NCBI RefSeq assembly: GCF_017591425.1
Contig: NW_024466607.1
Span: 7,944,501 to 8,008,500 of the forward strand
Length of the DNA stretch: 64,000 bases
Source: Ochotona curzoniae
Lineage: Eukaryota > Chordata > Mammalia > Lagomorpha > Ochotonidae
Direction: 5' to 3'
Shown here: one piece after another, positions 48,910 to 59,874 of the stretch
Numbering within the stretch: the first letter of the stretch is position 1
Layout of the letters: each line of letters opens with the position of its first letter
Program-made: the position numbers and the translations under genes
Notes under the pieces: generated by a model
Databases searched by the model: none
Told to the model about the DNA's origin: nothing
What the model saw: the letters and a program-made list of their open reading frames with translations, nothing else

Positions 48910-51320
48910 TTCAAGCAGGTCAGCATCCTCTGTCTTGTTAGCCCCATTCTGCAGTTCACCTGTCACTCCACAGGTGGGCTGCCAAGCAGATGGCAAAAGA
49001 GGAAAATGTGGCCTGGCTCCCAGGTGGACCAATTACTTTATATGGAGCCTGCCACTCCTTGGCTGCCCCATCCCGGCCCCTCACAGGGGTGTCCATGAAC
49101 GACGATGGAGTCGGGCACACCCTACTGCAGGGCATGGGACCTGTGGGCATCTGGACTTGGCCGTTCTTGGGTCTGGAAGGAGGGGAGCAGACAAACAGGG
49201 CAGGAAACGAGGTTGGATTGCAGGGCACACACACAGGTCGCCCCTACTGAGGTAGAGACACGGTGAAGGTGGGGACAGTGCCGGCCGGACTGCAGCGCCC
49301 CAGCATCCGCCGTGGGGGTTGTGAAGTGGAGCTGCTTTGGTGAGGGAGGAGGCTGCCCGGACCCTGCCCATCCTGGAGAGCCCCTTCATGCCCTCTCTGA
49401 TTCTCCTTCCTGCCTGCAGTGCCTCCCCAGGCATCACTACCCTAGGCCTGGTGACAGTCTTTCTCTCACAGGGACAGGGGACTCCTCCATAACGGAGTTC
49501 CAGCATGCAGATTGAGCCCAGTCTGAGAGGTGACCGGGGCTGTTCCATACTGCCAGGAGAACAGGGGCTGCCCCCACTGCGCCCACCCTGGCTCCAGAGA
49601 CCCTGCAGGGATGTGTGCTCGTGTGTGTGTGTGTGTGCGCGTGTGTGCGCACTGCAGTCGCCTGAGGCTAAGCCACTGTCGTCCTGCAAGGGAGGGCCAC
49701 ACCCATGGCAGAGCTCCCAAGGGTCAGACATGGACATGGGACTTCTTAGGGGATCAGCTTACATGACTACTAGGTAGGCTGAAGACCCCAGGCTCTGGTA
49801 ACGTGCTCAGTTCACAGTCGAAGGTCTCTGAACCAGGCTGGTAAATGGGGTAGCTCACAGCCTGAGGTGGGGAGCCTAATATCTTGGTCCCCTACCGCCC
49901 CCCATACAAATCCTAGAGGGCCTAGAAGACCAGAAGACCTGGTTCTGATGGGTTCTGATGTCAGGGCAGAAGCCTAGGGCACCCCAGTACCCCCGCCAGA
50001 TCTCACGCTGGACACACCCCAGTTAGCGTACATGCAGGTGTCTGGCCTTTGCCCCTCTCCTGGCCCTCAGCCCAGCTGACACCTGCCAGTGACCCTAGCA
50101 AGTGCTCAGACCATTGTGATAGCCCCTTTGGGTCTCTAGTCCCAGGCCTAAGCCCCCCGGGACTGACCTGAGCACAGGGGAGCGTGACCTTTGGCCAAGG
50201 ACGCGAGCACCATCAAGTCCAACCCAGGAGAAGCAGATGAGGAAGTCCTATCCATCCCTTAGCCCTGAGTTCCCGGAAGGCCCGAGGGGTGGGGTGAGGC
50301 AGAGAAGGGAGAAGAGGGCTGTCTTGGGCGCTCGTGTGTATGGGGCCAGGACACAGTGGAAGAGACCCTCTCTCTGAGCCCAGGGCTGGGGCTGGGCTGA
50401 TAAGGGGCAGGTGTGGTATGCCTGCTGCCTTCGGTCACTGGGTCTGCGCTGCAGCTCAGGCCTGCGGGAACCCAGCCCAGCCAGACAAGGCCCCCTGCCA
50501 GAGCCCACCGAGGGCGTGCTGAGCCACAGGTGGTACTCGGAGCCAAGGGCTGAGGCCAAGGTCACAGCTTCTTCCTGGTCCGGCGGATCCTAACATTTGC
50601 CTACAGCCACTCTCCCTGGACAATGTGGGGCCTGGGTCCCCCTCTCTCCAATGAGCACCTCTTCTGTGCCACCTTCCCCTTCAGGGACCTGTGTGCCCTT
50701 CAGAGCTGGGGTCCTTAGCTGGCACGCGACACGGGTAGGCCCCACTCCGTCTCTATGCCGCTCCATCAGTCTTGGCCCAGCACAGGTCTCCTGCCTGGCC
50801 TAGGCAATCTGCTCAGACGTTATGTTATCTTACCTTCATCTCTGTCGGCCACAGAGGGCCACCTGGACTAACCAGTCCTGCTGGAAACTGGATCTGGCCA
50901 TGGAGGCCCCTCCCTGCAGGAGTGTGCTCCAGACCCCAAGCCCCGTCCCCTCACCCATGGCTTTTGCCAGAGAGGTGGGGCCGGGCCAGCGCGGAGCCTC
51001 GGAGCTCTCGGACCTTCTCCCAGGAGGCAGGAATGACCCCCAGCTCAGCAGACAGACGGAATGACTTCTACCCTGTCCAGTTGCTCAGCCTCCTGTCCTG
51101 GGGTGGGGCAAGGACAGTTTGGCTCAACTGGTCACAGCTGGGACACGCGGCTAGACCTCCCCCTCAAACCAATCCTTTGTTGCAAAGGGAAACCCATGAG
51201 GCTACTGGGGTGTCACCGCGTGTAAGCGCCCACTTCTCCCTTCATGCCGCTCTGCTACCTGCTGCTGAACCCTGATTGGACACTCTCTCGCCATGCACGT
51301 GCCTTGATGGTGCCCCCCAT
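48910..51320. other. Intergenic DNA, no gene recognised
   Basis: GC-rich single-copy DNA with a GT/GC-type simple repeat at 49617-49650. Open frames up to 218 codons (49081-49737, minus) are partly low complexity (His/Thr from the GT repeat) and have no domain. Confidence 0.45.
49617..49650 (+). repeat. (GT)n microsatellite with GC interruptions
   Basis: gtgtgtgtgtgtgtgcgcg followed by tgtgtgcgc. Confidence 0.9.
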
Positions 51321-51324
51321 GGCC

Positions 51325-51455
51325 TCTATAATGCCCATCTTACAGATGAGGATGCTGAGTTTCAGGACAAGGGTGGGGTGTGGTTAAAGCAGTTACCCAA
51401 GGTAACCCAGCCTGGCTATGGCCAAAGTGCATTGCAACCGGGATTTCCACAGGCC
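51325..51455 (-). mobile_element. MIR fragment
   Basis: catcttacagatgaggatgc, caaggtaacccagcctgg and caaccgggatttccac are the complement of the MIR core. Confidence 0.75.
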
Positions 51456-52179
51456 TGTAAAGTCAGGCTTCCGGGGAAGGCCTCCAGTCCTCACCAGGTC
51501 CCAGACCATGGCTCCCCTGGGGTCCATGCAAGCAGAAATCCTCGCAGTGGCTCCCACTGAAATCTCCGGGATGCACCCAGGTTCAGCGCTCTGTACCCTA
51601 CCCTACCTGCCCAGCACTGCGCATGCCCAGCCCGCCCTCCAGCTCCACCGGCGCCAGTCCCCCCTTGCAATGCGTTGCCTGCGCTTCTTGGCCTGGGGCT
51701 CTGACCTGGAGTGTGCTGGCAGGGACCACAAGCTGCCCGGGCTGGTTCCAGAGGCCAGGATTTCTCCTCCCAGGCCCTGCCCCAGGCCTCACTCCCTAAT
51801 GTGGCCGAAGTTGCTGCGGTGCAGTAAATAACTTTGCATGCCTCCCCTCTGTGCTTTGAGTCCTCTGCTGGGTGAAAAGCAGGCCACCCTCCCGCAGCGC
51901 CCGGGGCAGGGCGCAGAGGAGTCTGGAGGAGTGGCAGAAGTTGGCACCGGGGCGACCTGGGCACGAGTGCCACCGCCCTTACAGCGCAGGGAGGTCCCCG
52001 ATGATTCTGGGAGTGGGGGGGATGGGGTGGCGGGGAACCTGCTCCTTTGGCTGGACTGGAGACAATTGCGTCACACCCCTCGGCCCCTTTGCAAGGGGAG
52101 AAGGCAAGAAAGCCGGGTGCAGACCGCCGGCCCAGCTGATCTGGGGACAGGGGTCTGTGCACCGTCTCCCCCCTCCCAG

Positions 52180-52500
52180 GTCAGCTGCCGGTTCGGGGCT
52201 CCCAGCAGCAAGGACGAGGCGGCGGCCGCCAGCGGGCCATCTGCATGACAAAGGCGCCCGCGGGCCGGTGGCAGCGGCGGGAGAGGGGCGCGGGCCGCGT
52301 TCAGCCCTGCGCCGCAGGCCCGCAGCTGCCCGCTAAGCCTCCGCCCAGCGGCCCAGAGATTTGGGGGGCGGGGGCGGCACGCGAGTCCGGGCGCTCAGCT
52401 GTGTTTGCTCGGGGGGCACCGCCACGCAGGGCGGCGAGGCTGGGCCGCGGGACAAAGGCTCGGATCTGACCGACCCCCGCAGGTGGCGAGGGGGCGGGGG
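52180..52500. other. Orphan CpG island
   Basis: High CpG density with GC boxes (gggggcggggg), about 15 kb past DNAJB8 and not linked to a recognised gene. It could be a lncRNA promoter or an unmethylated enhancer. Confidence 0.55.
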
Positions 52501-52739
52501 AGAGCGGGGGGAGGGGTGGAAGGGGAAAGGAGGAGGGGAACCCAGCCAAGTCCCTAGGCTCGGAGTGCCCTGGCCCTGGGACCCCCTCCATCCTTTTCTC
52601 CAGGCCCAGGAGCCTTTGCCCCAGCCCAGAGTCCCGGCCGGAGATGTCCACGCATGTTGTTCTCTATGGCCTTCCCGAGGCTGGCCCAGGGCCCCGGAGG
52701 GGCTGCTCCTCCTCAAGGCCTCTCCAGTGCCAGTGCACC

Positions 52740-53110
52740 TGGCCCTGTGGCCTTCCTGTCTCCCCCGTCCTAGGCGCCCCACCATCATTCTCCCTCCCTG
52801 CCACCAGTCTCCTCCATGCCAACCTGCTGTTCCCTTGGGGCCAGGCCCCAGGGCCCTTGCACTGGCTGCTCCCACCTCATGCTCATCCCTGGTCCCTCAT
52901 TTCCAAGGTGGGGCTCTGTGGAGACACCAGCTCCCCCTCCCGCAGCCCTCCAAGCCTCGCCCTCTGCCCTGTTTGTCCTCCTAGGTGTCACGTCTCCATG
53001 TTGCTTGCCTTCAGGCATCAGGGTGGGGAGTCCGTGTCTAGCAGGCCCCCGTGATGCCCCCGTGGTCCCTAGTGCACAGCGGGTGCTCAAGGGTTGCTGG
53101 ATGAACACAG
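52740..53110 (+). mobile_element. L2 fragment
   Basis: ccagggcccttgcactggctg and the 3' end cacagcgggtgctcaagggttgctgg match the L2 consensus order (coding end then 'ggtgctcaataaatgttt'). Confidence 0.7.
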
Positions 53111-53297
53111 AGAGAACGAGAAACCTGCCTGGGTTTGTACAGCCAGAAAGTGTGGGGGTCAGACTCTGAGCCCACTTCCCGCCTAGTGAGGCCTTGGACT
53201 AGGTTTTGTGGAGCTCCTGCAGTTTTGGGGGCAAGGGCAGAGGGAGGCAGTACAGAATTATTTGCAATGGCAGCTGTTTAAAAAATCAGAAAGTTTT

Positions 53298-53613
53298 AGG
53301 CCCAGCGCCGTAGCCTAGTGACTGAAATCCTAGCCTTGCACCTGCCAGGATCCCATATGGGCGCTGGTTTGTTTCCCGGCTGTTCCACTTCCCACCCAGC
53401 TCCCTGCTAGTGGCCTGGAAAAGCAGTCGAGGATGGCCCAAAGCCTTGGGACCCTGCACCCACGTGGGAGACCCAGAAGCAGCTCCTGGCTCCTGGCTTT
53501 GGATTGGCTCAACTCTGGCCGTTGTGGCCACTTGGGGAGTGAACCAGCAGATGGAAGATCCTTCTCTCTGTAATTTTGACTTTCCAATAAAATCATAATA
53601 ATAACATCTTTTG
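53298..53613 (+). mobile_element. C-SINE, full length with perfect target duplication
   Basis: Head ggcccagcgccgtagcctag, catatgggcgctgg core and tail aataaaatcataataat. AAATCAGAAAGTTTT occurs identically at 53283-53297 and 53614-53628, a perfect 15-bp duplication, so this is one of the youngest copies. Confidence 0.97.
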
Positions 53614-53629
53614 AAATCAGAAAGTTTTG

Positions 53630-54040
53630 TGCAAAATCCCAGGCTTGCAGCTTTTCTTGCAAAATCAGAACCTCTGGCCACAACACGCCTACAGTCCCGC
53701 GAGGGAGGCAGCCTGCTGGCTGGAGCTGGACCCCTCCCCGCCTCCTGCCCTGAGCGCTCCTCTCTGTTTCTGCCTGGCTCTTCCTCCTAGGCCTGGCTGC
53801 CTCCTCGTCACGTGAGCGGCACAGACGTGCTTGGTGGCGGCACGCTGTCCAGGGACTGCACTGTGGCTGCAGGCACTGGACGTGTGCTTGCTGGCTGACC
53901 CAGCGACTTGCTGGTGGCATGGAAGTTTCTCTGCCCTCAGCTGTGACTCCTCCAGTCCCTATCTAGGGGACAAGCTGTCCCTCCAGGTCCCAGGATAAAC
54001 CCTGAGGGGCTGACAGCATAGGCCAGGCCCCTTCTGCCTT
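53630..54040. other. Intergenic DNA, nothing recognised
   Basis: Single-copy GC-rich DNA. Confidence 0.45.
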
Positions 54041-54041
54041 T

Positions 54042-54120
54042 TGTGCTGTGTGACCCTGAGCAGCTTAATATACCTCTCTGAGCCTGTTTCCCATTCTGCA
54101 TAATAGGACCACTGCCCCAG
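54042..54120 (+). mobile_element. MIR fragment
   Basis: gtgctgtgtgaccctgagcag, ctctctgagcctgtttccc and ctgcataataggacc follow the MIR core. Confidence 0.85.
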
Positions 54121-54339
54121 GACATGGCAGGTGCCCAGGGAGCATGGAGGGTGGGACTTCCAGAGCCACCTCTGTACTCCTGGGCCCGGAGTGGCACCCT
54201 GGGTGCTCACCTGGGGGATACTATGAGTATAGCCATGTGTGGGCACAGGTATATAAAGGGAGCTGGGGTGGGCCACTGACACACCCACGCACTGCCGTGG
54301 GCCTCTGCTTCTCTGGGTGCTTCTCCGTGTGACATGGAC

Positions 54340-54640
54340 TTTTTTTTTAATTGGAAAGTCAGGTTTACAGAGAGAAGGATCTTCTATCCGCTGGTTCACT
54401 CCCCAAGCAGCAGCAATGGCAAGAGCCAAGCTGATCAGAAGCCAGGAGCAAGGAACTTCTTCTGGGTCTCCCACATAGGTGCAGGGTACCAAGGCTTTAG
54501 GTCATCCTCTGCTGCTTTCCCAGGCCACAAGCAGGGAGCTGGGTGGGAAGTGGAGCAGCTGGGACACAAACTGGCACCCATAAGGGATCCTGGCGCATGC
54601 CAAGTGATAATTTAGTCACTGAGCCATTATGCTGGATCCA
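54340..54640 (-). mobile_element. C-SINE
   Basis: Short poly-T then aattggaaagtcaggtttac, gatcttctatccgctgg and reversed head gagccattatgctggatcc. Confidence 0.93.
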
Positions 54641-55880
54641 GAGAACAGTGTGGTTGCATAGGAGCCATTTGGGGTGAGTGGTAGGGGTGACAAAGTGCCT
54701 GGAGTGACCCAGCCAGTCCTCACCGGCCAGGGTGGGGTAGGCAGGAACAGGCCCGCCAGCTCCTCCAGGCAGCCCTCAGGGCCCAAGCCGGCTGGGGCCC
54801 GGCAGCCTGAGCTGGAAGGGACCGGTTTGTCATGAAGAGGGGGACGGTTTGCTGGGGTTGCTGGTTGGAAGGTCCTGGCCCTGCTGGCTGTGCTCTGGGT
54901 CCCAGGCTTGGGGCCTGACCTGTTCCACTCACAGAACCCACGTGGGCATGTGTGCAGCTTTCCCAGCTCCTCCTCTTCGTGGGCTGTGGTCTGGGGAGGG
55001 GGCCTGCCTGTCCCTGCAGCCAGCCAGCTAGCCCCTCTCAATAGCACCTCATTCTGCCCCCCGTCCCCTCCACCGCCAGGCCATGGGGGTTCTGTCAGAT
55101 CACAGGGCTCCTCCCTGGCTCGCCAGCATCTACTGAAGGCACATGTGGAGACCTGGACCAGGTGAGGCTGGACCCCTCCCCGCTGCCAAGCAGAGGGCCT
55201 GCCACTTGCTTGGGCGAGAATCCAGGCTGTGGTTGCGGAGGGGCGTGCTTCGTGCCATGCCCCACAGCTCCCCACACAGGTCTCACGGGCCAGCTGGCCA
55301 GAGCAGGGACAAGGCACAGGCCCTCTGGGCAGACCTGTCCCTGTCTGGTAGTCGGGAGTGGGCAATGAGGAAGGGAGAACGAACGTGGGACCAGGCAGAG
55401 CAGCAAGCCACATGGGGTGGGGGCAGCCACCTGCTTGGCTCTTCCTTGGAGGATTAAGCAAGGAACAGAGGGACAGAGACAGAAAAACAGCACAGAGAGA
55501 GAGACTCATTCCTATATTCAGGAGCTGGCCCCTGAGCCAGGGGGCCAGGGCAACTGACACAAAGTAGGAAGAAAAACTGTTAGCATTAAGCTAAAGCCAG
55601 CTCTGGCGGTCAGCCCCTAAGCCACGACTGTCACTGTGACCATGCGTCCACGCAGCGGGGGGCGTGGCCTGGAAGCCTGGCCAAGGTGGCTGCACGCTGG
55701 AGGGGGCTGCTGCCTCCGCTTGTCCCTGGGCACGTGCCCGTCCCACTCTGTCCCTATGCCGATGTGCGCGAGGCGTGCCGTGGGCCTAGGGCCTCGGCCT
55801 CGGAACTGGACCCTGAGCCGGAGCTAGGAGCCCGGGCTGCCCACACCGGGGCTTTTGTCCCTTTCTGAAGTGACAAGAGA
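54641..55880. other. Intergenic DNA, nothing recognised
   Basis: GC-rich; a 314-codon minus-strand frame (54616-55560) begins inside the SINE edge and has no domain. Confidence 0.45.
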
Positions 55881-55884
55881 GACA

Positions 55885-56130
55885 CAAAAGGGCTTTTAAT
55901 TAAATCAAAGGAGAGGGAAACAGGCCAGCCGGGCCGCTATTATGTTACCAAATGCGAAAATGAAAACTTATTTTTAAAGCTCTGGTATTAATTTGAGATT
56001 ATTCTGATAGTTAATTAAAAGTGCAGCATGTGTTAAATATTATTTCAACAAAGATTGTCATCAGGCCTCCATGTAATGTGATCCGAGGGCTGGGGGAGCT
56101 TTATGCAAATAGCCTGGAGCCGGGAGGAAG
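55885..56130. promoter_or_regulatory. Strong candidate conserved non-coding element (AT-rich, octamer and SOX/TCF-like sites)
   Basis: A 240-bp AT-rich block in GC-rich DNA carries TTAATTAA (55896-55903), a TCF-like ATCAAAGG (55904-55911), ttgagattattctgatag, a second ttaattaaaag, SOX-like aacaaagattgtcatc and a perfect octamer ATGCAAAT (56103-56110). It is SINE-free on both sides for over a kilobase on the left and about 650 nt on the right. Such blocks near developmental regulators are often deeply conserved enhancers; whether it serves GATA2, 35 kb away, is inference. Confidence 0.5.
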
Positions 56131-56594
56131 GGAAGGCCCGCAGCACCCAGCACCGGCATGGCTGGCCCGGGACCCTGCAACAGTGGCCTGAGGCCTTGCT
56201 CCCTGCCAGGAGGCAGCTGGAGTCCACCCAGAAGCCCTGGGCTACAGCCCAGGTGAGCAGGGGATGCGAAGTCCTCCATGGGGCGCCTTGGCCACCCTCC
56301 ACACCTCCCAGGTCAGCACGCACGCAGGTGTGTATGTGAACAAGGGGTCCAGGCACAGCAGGGTGGCCATGTGCACGCCTGACACTGTCCCCAGACAGCT
56401 GCAGGCAGGGGACATTGGCATGTGTGCCATCTGGGACAACTGGTGGAAGGTGTGTGTCTGCCAGCTCCTGCCACCTGTTAACACGTGCACCTTGGGCACC
56501 TGCCGGCTGCCGGGGTTTGTGTGTAGCACACAGGAGCCTGGTAGAGGCACTGCTGGGGTGTGTGCCCACCCCCAATCCCAAGGCAGTCACGTCT

Positions 56595-56655
56595 CGTCAC
56601 CTCCAGGGGCCTCAGTTTTTCCATCTGATGTGGGAATAACAGCAGGTCCCGGCTC
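56595..56655 (+). mobile_element. MIR fragment
   Basis: gcctcagtttttccatctgat and gtgggaataacagcagg follow the 3' half of the MIR consensus. Confidence 0.7.
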
Positions 56656-56785
56656 CTCAGCCGGGGAGGATTCAAAGACCGAACGCAATCAGGGATGCCA
56701 AGAACGGAGCAAGATGTGGTGTGGCTGGAACACAGACCCCCAGCAGGAGGGCAGGTGGGGCTTAAAACTTTAAGCAGCTATGTTC

Positions 56786-57095
56786 TTTTTTTTTTTTTTT
56801 TTAAGATTTATTTTTATTGGAAAGACACATTTTATAGAGAAGAGACAGACAGAAAGCTCTTCTGATGGTTCACTCCCCAAAGAGCCGCAATGGCTGAGCC
56901 GATCCGAAGCCAGAAAACAGGAGTTTCTTCCGGATCTCCCCCGCCGGTGCAGGGACCCAAGGCTTTGCGCCATTCTCGGCTGCATCCCAGGTCACAAGCA
57001 GGGAGCTAGATGGGCAGTGGAGCTGCCAGGTGCCCGTAAGAGATGCTGACACTTGTAGACTGAGGATTAGCCAGTTGAACTGTCAGGCCGGCCCC
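56786..57095 (-). mobile_element. C-SINE, full length
   Basis: 18-nt poly-T, gatttatttttattggaaag, and reversed head actgtcaggccggcccc. Confidence 0.95.
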
Positions 57096-57239
57096 AGTAG
57101 CCAATTTTTAAAAGGATAAAAAGAACAGTAAAAGCAACGTCGCTATTTTCTTCAATGCTGTCATTGTAACCTGCCAGCCACAGCACAGCATTTCCAGGGG
57201 TGGCAGATCTCTGCAGGACCCTCTTGGCACGGTGACCTG

Positions 57240-57500
57240 GGACCAGCGGGTGGGCTAGCTGAGCCCCTTCTCGCACGGCCCCCACGCCACGAACCCGCGT
57301 CCTGGGCGTCCTGGTCCCGCACTCGGCCGCCTGGGCCGCGCGGGCGCGGGGCGCTCCCGGGCGGCGGAGGCGCGGGCCGCTCCTGCCCTCTGTCGGCGCC
57401 CGGCGGCAGCGCAGCGTGCGCCACGCGGCCACCCGGGAGGGGCCGCTGGGCAGCGTGTCCTGCCGGACCTGTCACCCAACCGGGAAGGGTGAGCGGGGCA
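57240..57500. other. Orphan CpG island
   Basis: Very CpG-dense stretch (gcgggcgcggggcgctcccg type) with no recognised exon. Overlapping open frames on both strands are compositional. Confidence 0.55.
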
Positions 57501-57569
57501 GGGGAGGGCGCGTCCGGTGCCCGAGCCAGATACTCCCTGCAGGGATCGGTGCCAGCTCTGGATGTGGAC

Positions 57570-57640
57570 GGGAAAGCAAAGGAAACTCAGAGAGGGCCTG
57601 CCAGGCTCACACAGCAAGGCTGGAGTGAGGGATGGGAGCT
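57570..57640 (-). mobile_element. MIR fragment, short
   Basis: gaaactcagagagggcctgcc and ctcacacagcaaggctgg resemble the complement of the MIR core. Confidence 0.5.
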
Positions 57641-57875
57641 GAGGGGGCACCCTAGGTGTCTGTCCCATGCTCCTGGGGGTCCCGCCGGGTTTAGCTCCTG
57701 GCCGTGCTTAGGGTCTGTGCCCTGCACTGGGATGCTGCAGGGTCTCAGCTGGTCCCTAGCATCCCCTGTACTCTCCAGGGTCCGCGCCCCGCAGCCCAGG
57801 GCACACCGACCTCAGTGCCTGCCTGGAATCCTTTTCTCCTGTACCTCCCCCTCCTTAGTGTCAGCTTATTTAAAG

Positions 57876-58080
57876 AAAAGAAATCCGAACCCAGGAACTC
57901 AAAGCTTTTTCCAGGTTTCCTACACGGGTGCAGGGTCCCAAGGCTTTGGGCCGTCCTCGACTGCTTTCCCAGGCCTCAAGCAGGGAGCAGGATGGGAAGT
58001 GGAGCAGCCGGGACATGACCCTGTGCCCATATGGGCTCCCAGCACGTGCAAGGCAAGGATATAGCTGCTGGGCCAACACG
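57876..58080 (-). mobile_element. C-SINE, 3' part missing
   Basis: cccaggaactcaaagctttt, ggtgcagggtcccaaggctt and ggatgggaagtggagcagcc in reversed order, ending ctgctgggccaacacg. Confidence 0.87.
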
Positions 58081-58083
58081 CTG

Positions 58084-58140
58084 GGATCTCTCTCTCTCTC
58101 TCTCTCTCTGCCTTTCAAATAAACACATAAACCTTTAGAA
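58084..58140 (+). mobile_element. C-SINE 3' end fragment with (TC)n
   Basis: (TC)n run followed by tgcctttcaaataaacacat, the standard C-SINE tail. Confidence 0.65.
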
Positions 58141-58194
58141 AAGAACAAGGGGGAATATCCCTAAGGCAAACTCTGCATTCTCTCTGTCACTTCC

Positions 58195-58360
58195 ATCCCC
58201 CATGGCCCGGGACTGTCCCCTCCGCAGCCCCTGGCCACCACTCCACTTCTTGTGTCCATGGAGTTGCCTGTCTTGGACGTGTTATGTGGGCAGCAACGGG
58301 CAGCGCATGGCTGCTTGGGCGGCCTCTTTCCTTCAGCATGATGCTGCCAAGGCTTGCGTG
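58195..58360 (+). mobile_element. Old L1-type repeat fragment
   Basis: agcccctggccaccactccac, gttatgtgggcagcaacggg and tttccttcagcatgatgctg track the mammalian repeat 'cccctggcaaccaccattctac...cttatttcactcagcataatg'. Orientation and subfamily are uncertain. Confidence 0.5.
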
Positions 58361-58364
58361 CACC

Positions 58365-58980
58365 GCCCCTGCCCCCCAGCTGATGCCCCTCCTTCTGGCG
58401 GTGACTTGTCACTGTGCCACAGCACAAGCCGTTCCTGCGGCCGGCTGGTGGCTGATACACATCAGCCAGGCTGCTTCTGCTTTTGGGTAGCACCTCTCAG
58501 AACCTCCACCTGCTCCGTCTGCTCTCACCACTACCCAGCCAGGCAGGGCTCTAATGTTAATTTCGTTTTGCTGGTGCACAGAGAGGCGAGGCGCTTGCTC
58601 TGGGTCTCACTGGACTCCAGAGGCGTCTGGCTGTGTGTGGTTGATGTTGGTGCTAAGAGTCACTCGGCTAGCGGGGGCTGGTATGATCTGCAGGAGGCTA
58701 TCGTGTGAGCCCTCCCCTCACCCCTCGCAGGACTGGTGGCATGGGATGAGCCTGGAAAGTTCCAGGCAGGGGACAGGCACCCCTCCAGAGTGCTCAGAGC
58801 AAATGTCATTTCTGGGCCGCTTGGGGCCTCTCTAGACAGAAACCCCTCCATCCTGGCCTCTGACCATGGGGAACAAGGAGCGGCGAGGCTTCACCTGCCC
58901 CATGTGGCGCCCCCACAGTGGGGTGGGCCTGGAATTATTGCTTTCTCTCCACATGCAAAGTGCACTGGTTTAAAAAATTT
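58365..58980. other. Intergenic DNA, nothing recognised
   Basis: Single-copy sequence; the 168-codon frame at 58202-58708 overlaps the L1-type fragment and has no domain. Confidence 0.45.
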
Positions 58981-58984
58981 ACTA

Positions 58985-59312
58985 AGGTTGGTGTAATGGC
59001 TCAATAGGCTAATCCTTCCCTTGCAAGTGCCAGCATCCCATATGGGCGCCAGTTCATGACCTGGCTACTCTGTTTTAGATCAAGCTCCCTGACTGTGGCC
59101 TGGGAAAACAGAAGAGGGCGGTCCAAAGCGTTGGGACCCTGCACCCGTGTGGGAGACCCGGAAGAGGCTCCTGGCTCCTGGCTTTGGATCAGTTGAATCA
59201 GCTTAGCTCTGGCCGTTGCAGCCATTTGGAGATTGAACCAATGGATGGAAGCTCTTTCTGTCTCTCCTCTATGCAAATCTGCCTTTCCAGTAAAAATAAA
59301 TAAATCCTTTAA
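58985..59312 (+). mobile_element. C-SINE
   Basis: Head aggttggtgtaatggctcaa, catatgggcgccagttcatg core and tail gtaaaaataaataaatcc. The tail hosts the next insertion. Confidence 0.93.
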
Positions 59313-59628
59313 AAATTTATTTATTTTTAATTGAAAAGTCAGTTACACAGAGCAGACAGAGAGGAAGATCTTCCATCTGCTGGTTCACTCTCCAAACAGC
59401 AGCAACAGCTGGAACTAAGCCGATCCGAAGCCAGGAGCCTGGAGTCTCTTCCGGGTCTCCCACATGGGTGCAGGGTCCCAAGGCTTTGGGTCATCCACAA
59501 CTGCTTTTCCAGGCCAGAAGCAGGGAGCTGGATGGGAAGTGGGGCCACTGGAATTAGAATCAGTGTCCATATGGGATCCCGGTGTGTGTAAGCTGAGGAC
59601 TTTAGCTGCTACGCTATTGTGCCAGGCC
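59313..59628 (-). mobile_element. C-SINE inserted in the tail of the previous copy
   Basis: Reversed tail atttatttatttttaattg and reversed head gctattgtgccaggccc. AAAAATAAATAAAT flanks it on both sides (about 59292 and 59630), showing the A-rich tail of the first copy was the target. Confidence 0.93.
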
Positions 59629-59639
59629 CAAAAATAAAT

Positions 59640-59870
59640 AAATTAAAATTTTTCATTTATTGGAGAGGCAGAGAGATGGTGAGAGAGAGAGAGACCCCAC
59701 TGGTTTAAGAGACACAGAGAGAGACAGAGAGAGCGCGTGCTATCCGCTGGTTTACTCCCCAGATGTCTGCAGGGGCTAGAGCTGGGCTCAGGCAAAGCTG
59801 GGAGCTAGGAATGCAGTAACTCAACCCCGTTCTCGCATGTGGGTGGGTGGTAGGGACCCCAAGTCCTTGC
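59640..59870 (-). mobile_element. C-SINE, older diverged copy
   Basis: ttttcatttattggagaggc, gctatccgctggtttactccc and gcatgtgggtgggtggtagg in reversed SINE order, with (GA)n expansion. Confidence 0.72.
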
Positions 59871-59874
59871 ACAA

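Noticed and set aside
53298..53613. tRNA gene in the C-SINE heads
   Set aside because: The C-SINE head derives from a tRNA and keeps A/B-box-like words, but it has no intact cloverleaf and ends in an A-rich SINE tail.
54616..55560. 314-codon minus-strand open frame
   Set aside because: Ends at the edge of a C-SINE and has no domain; accidental.
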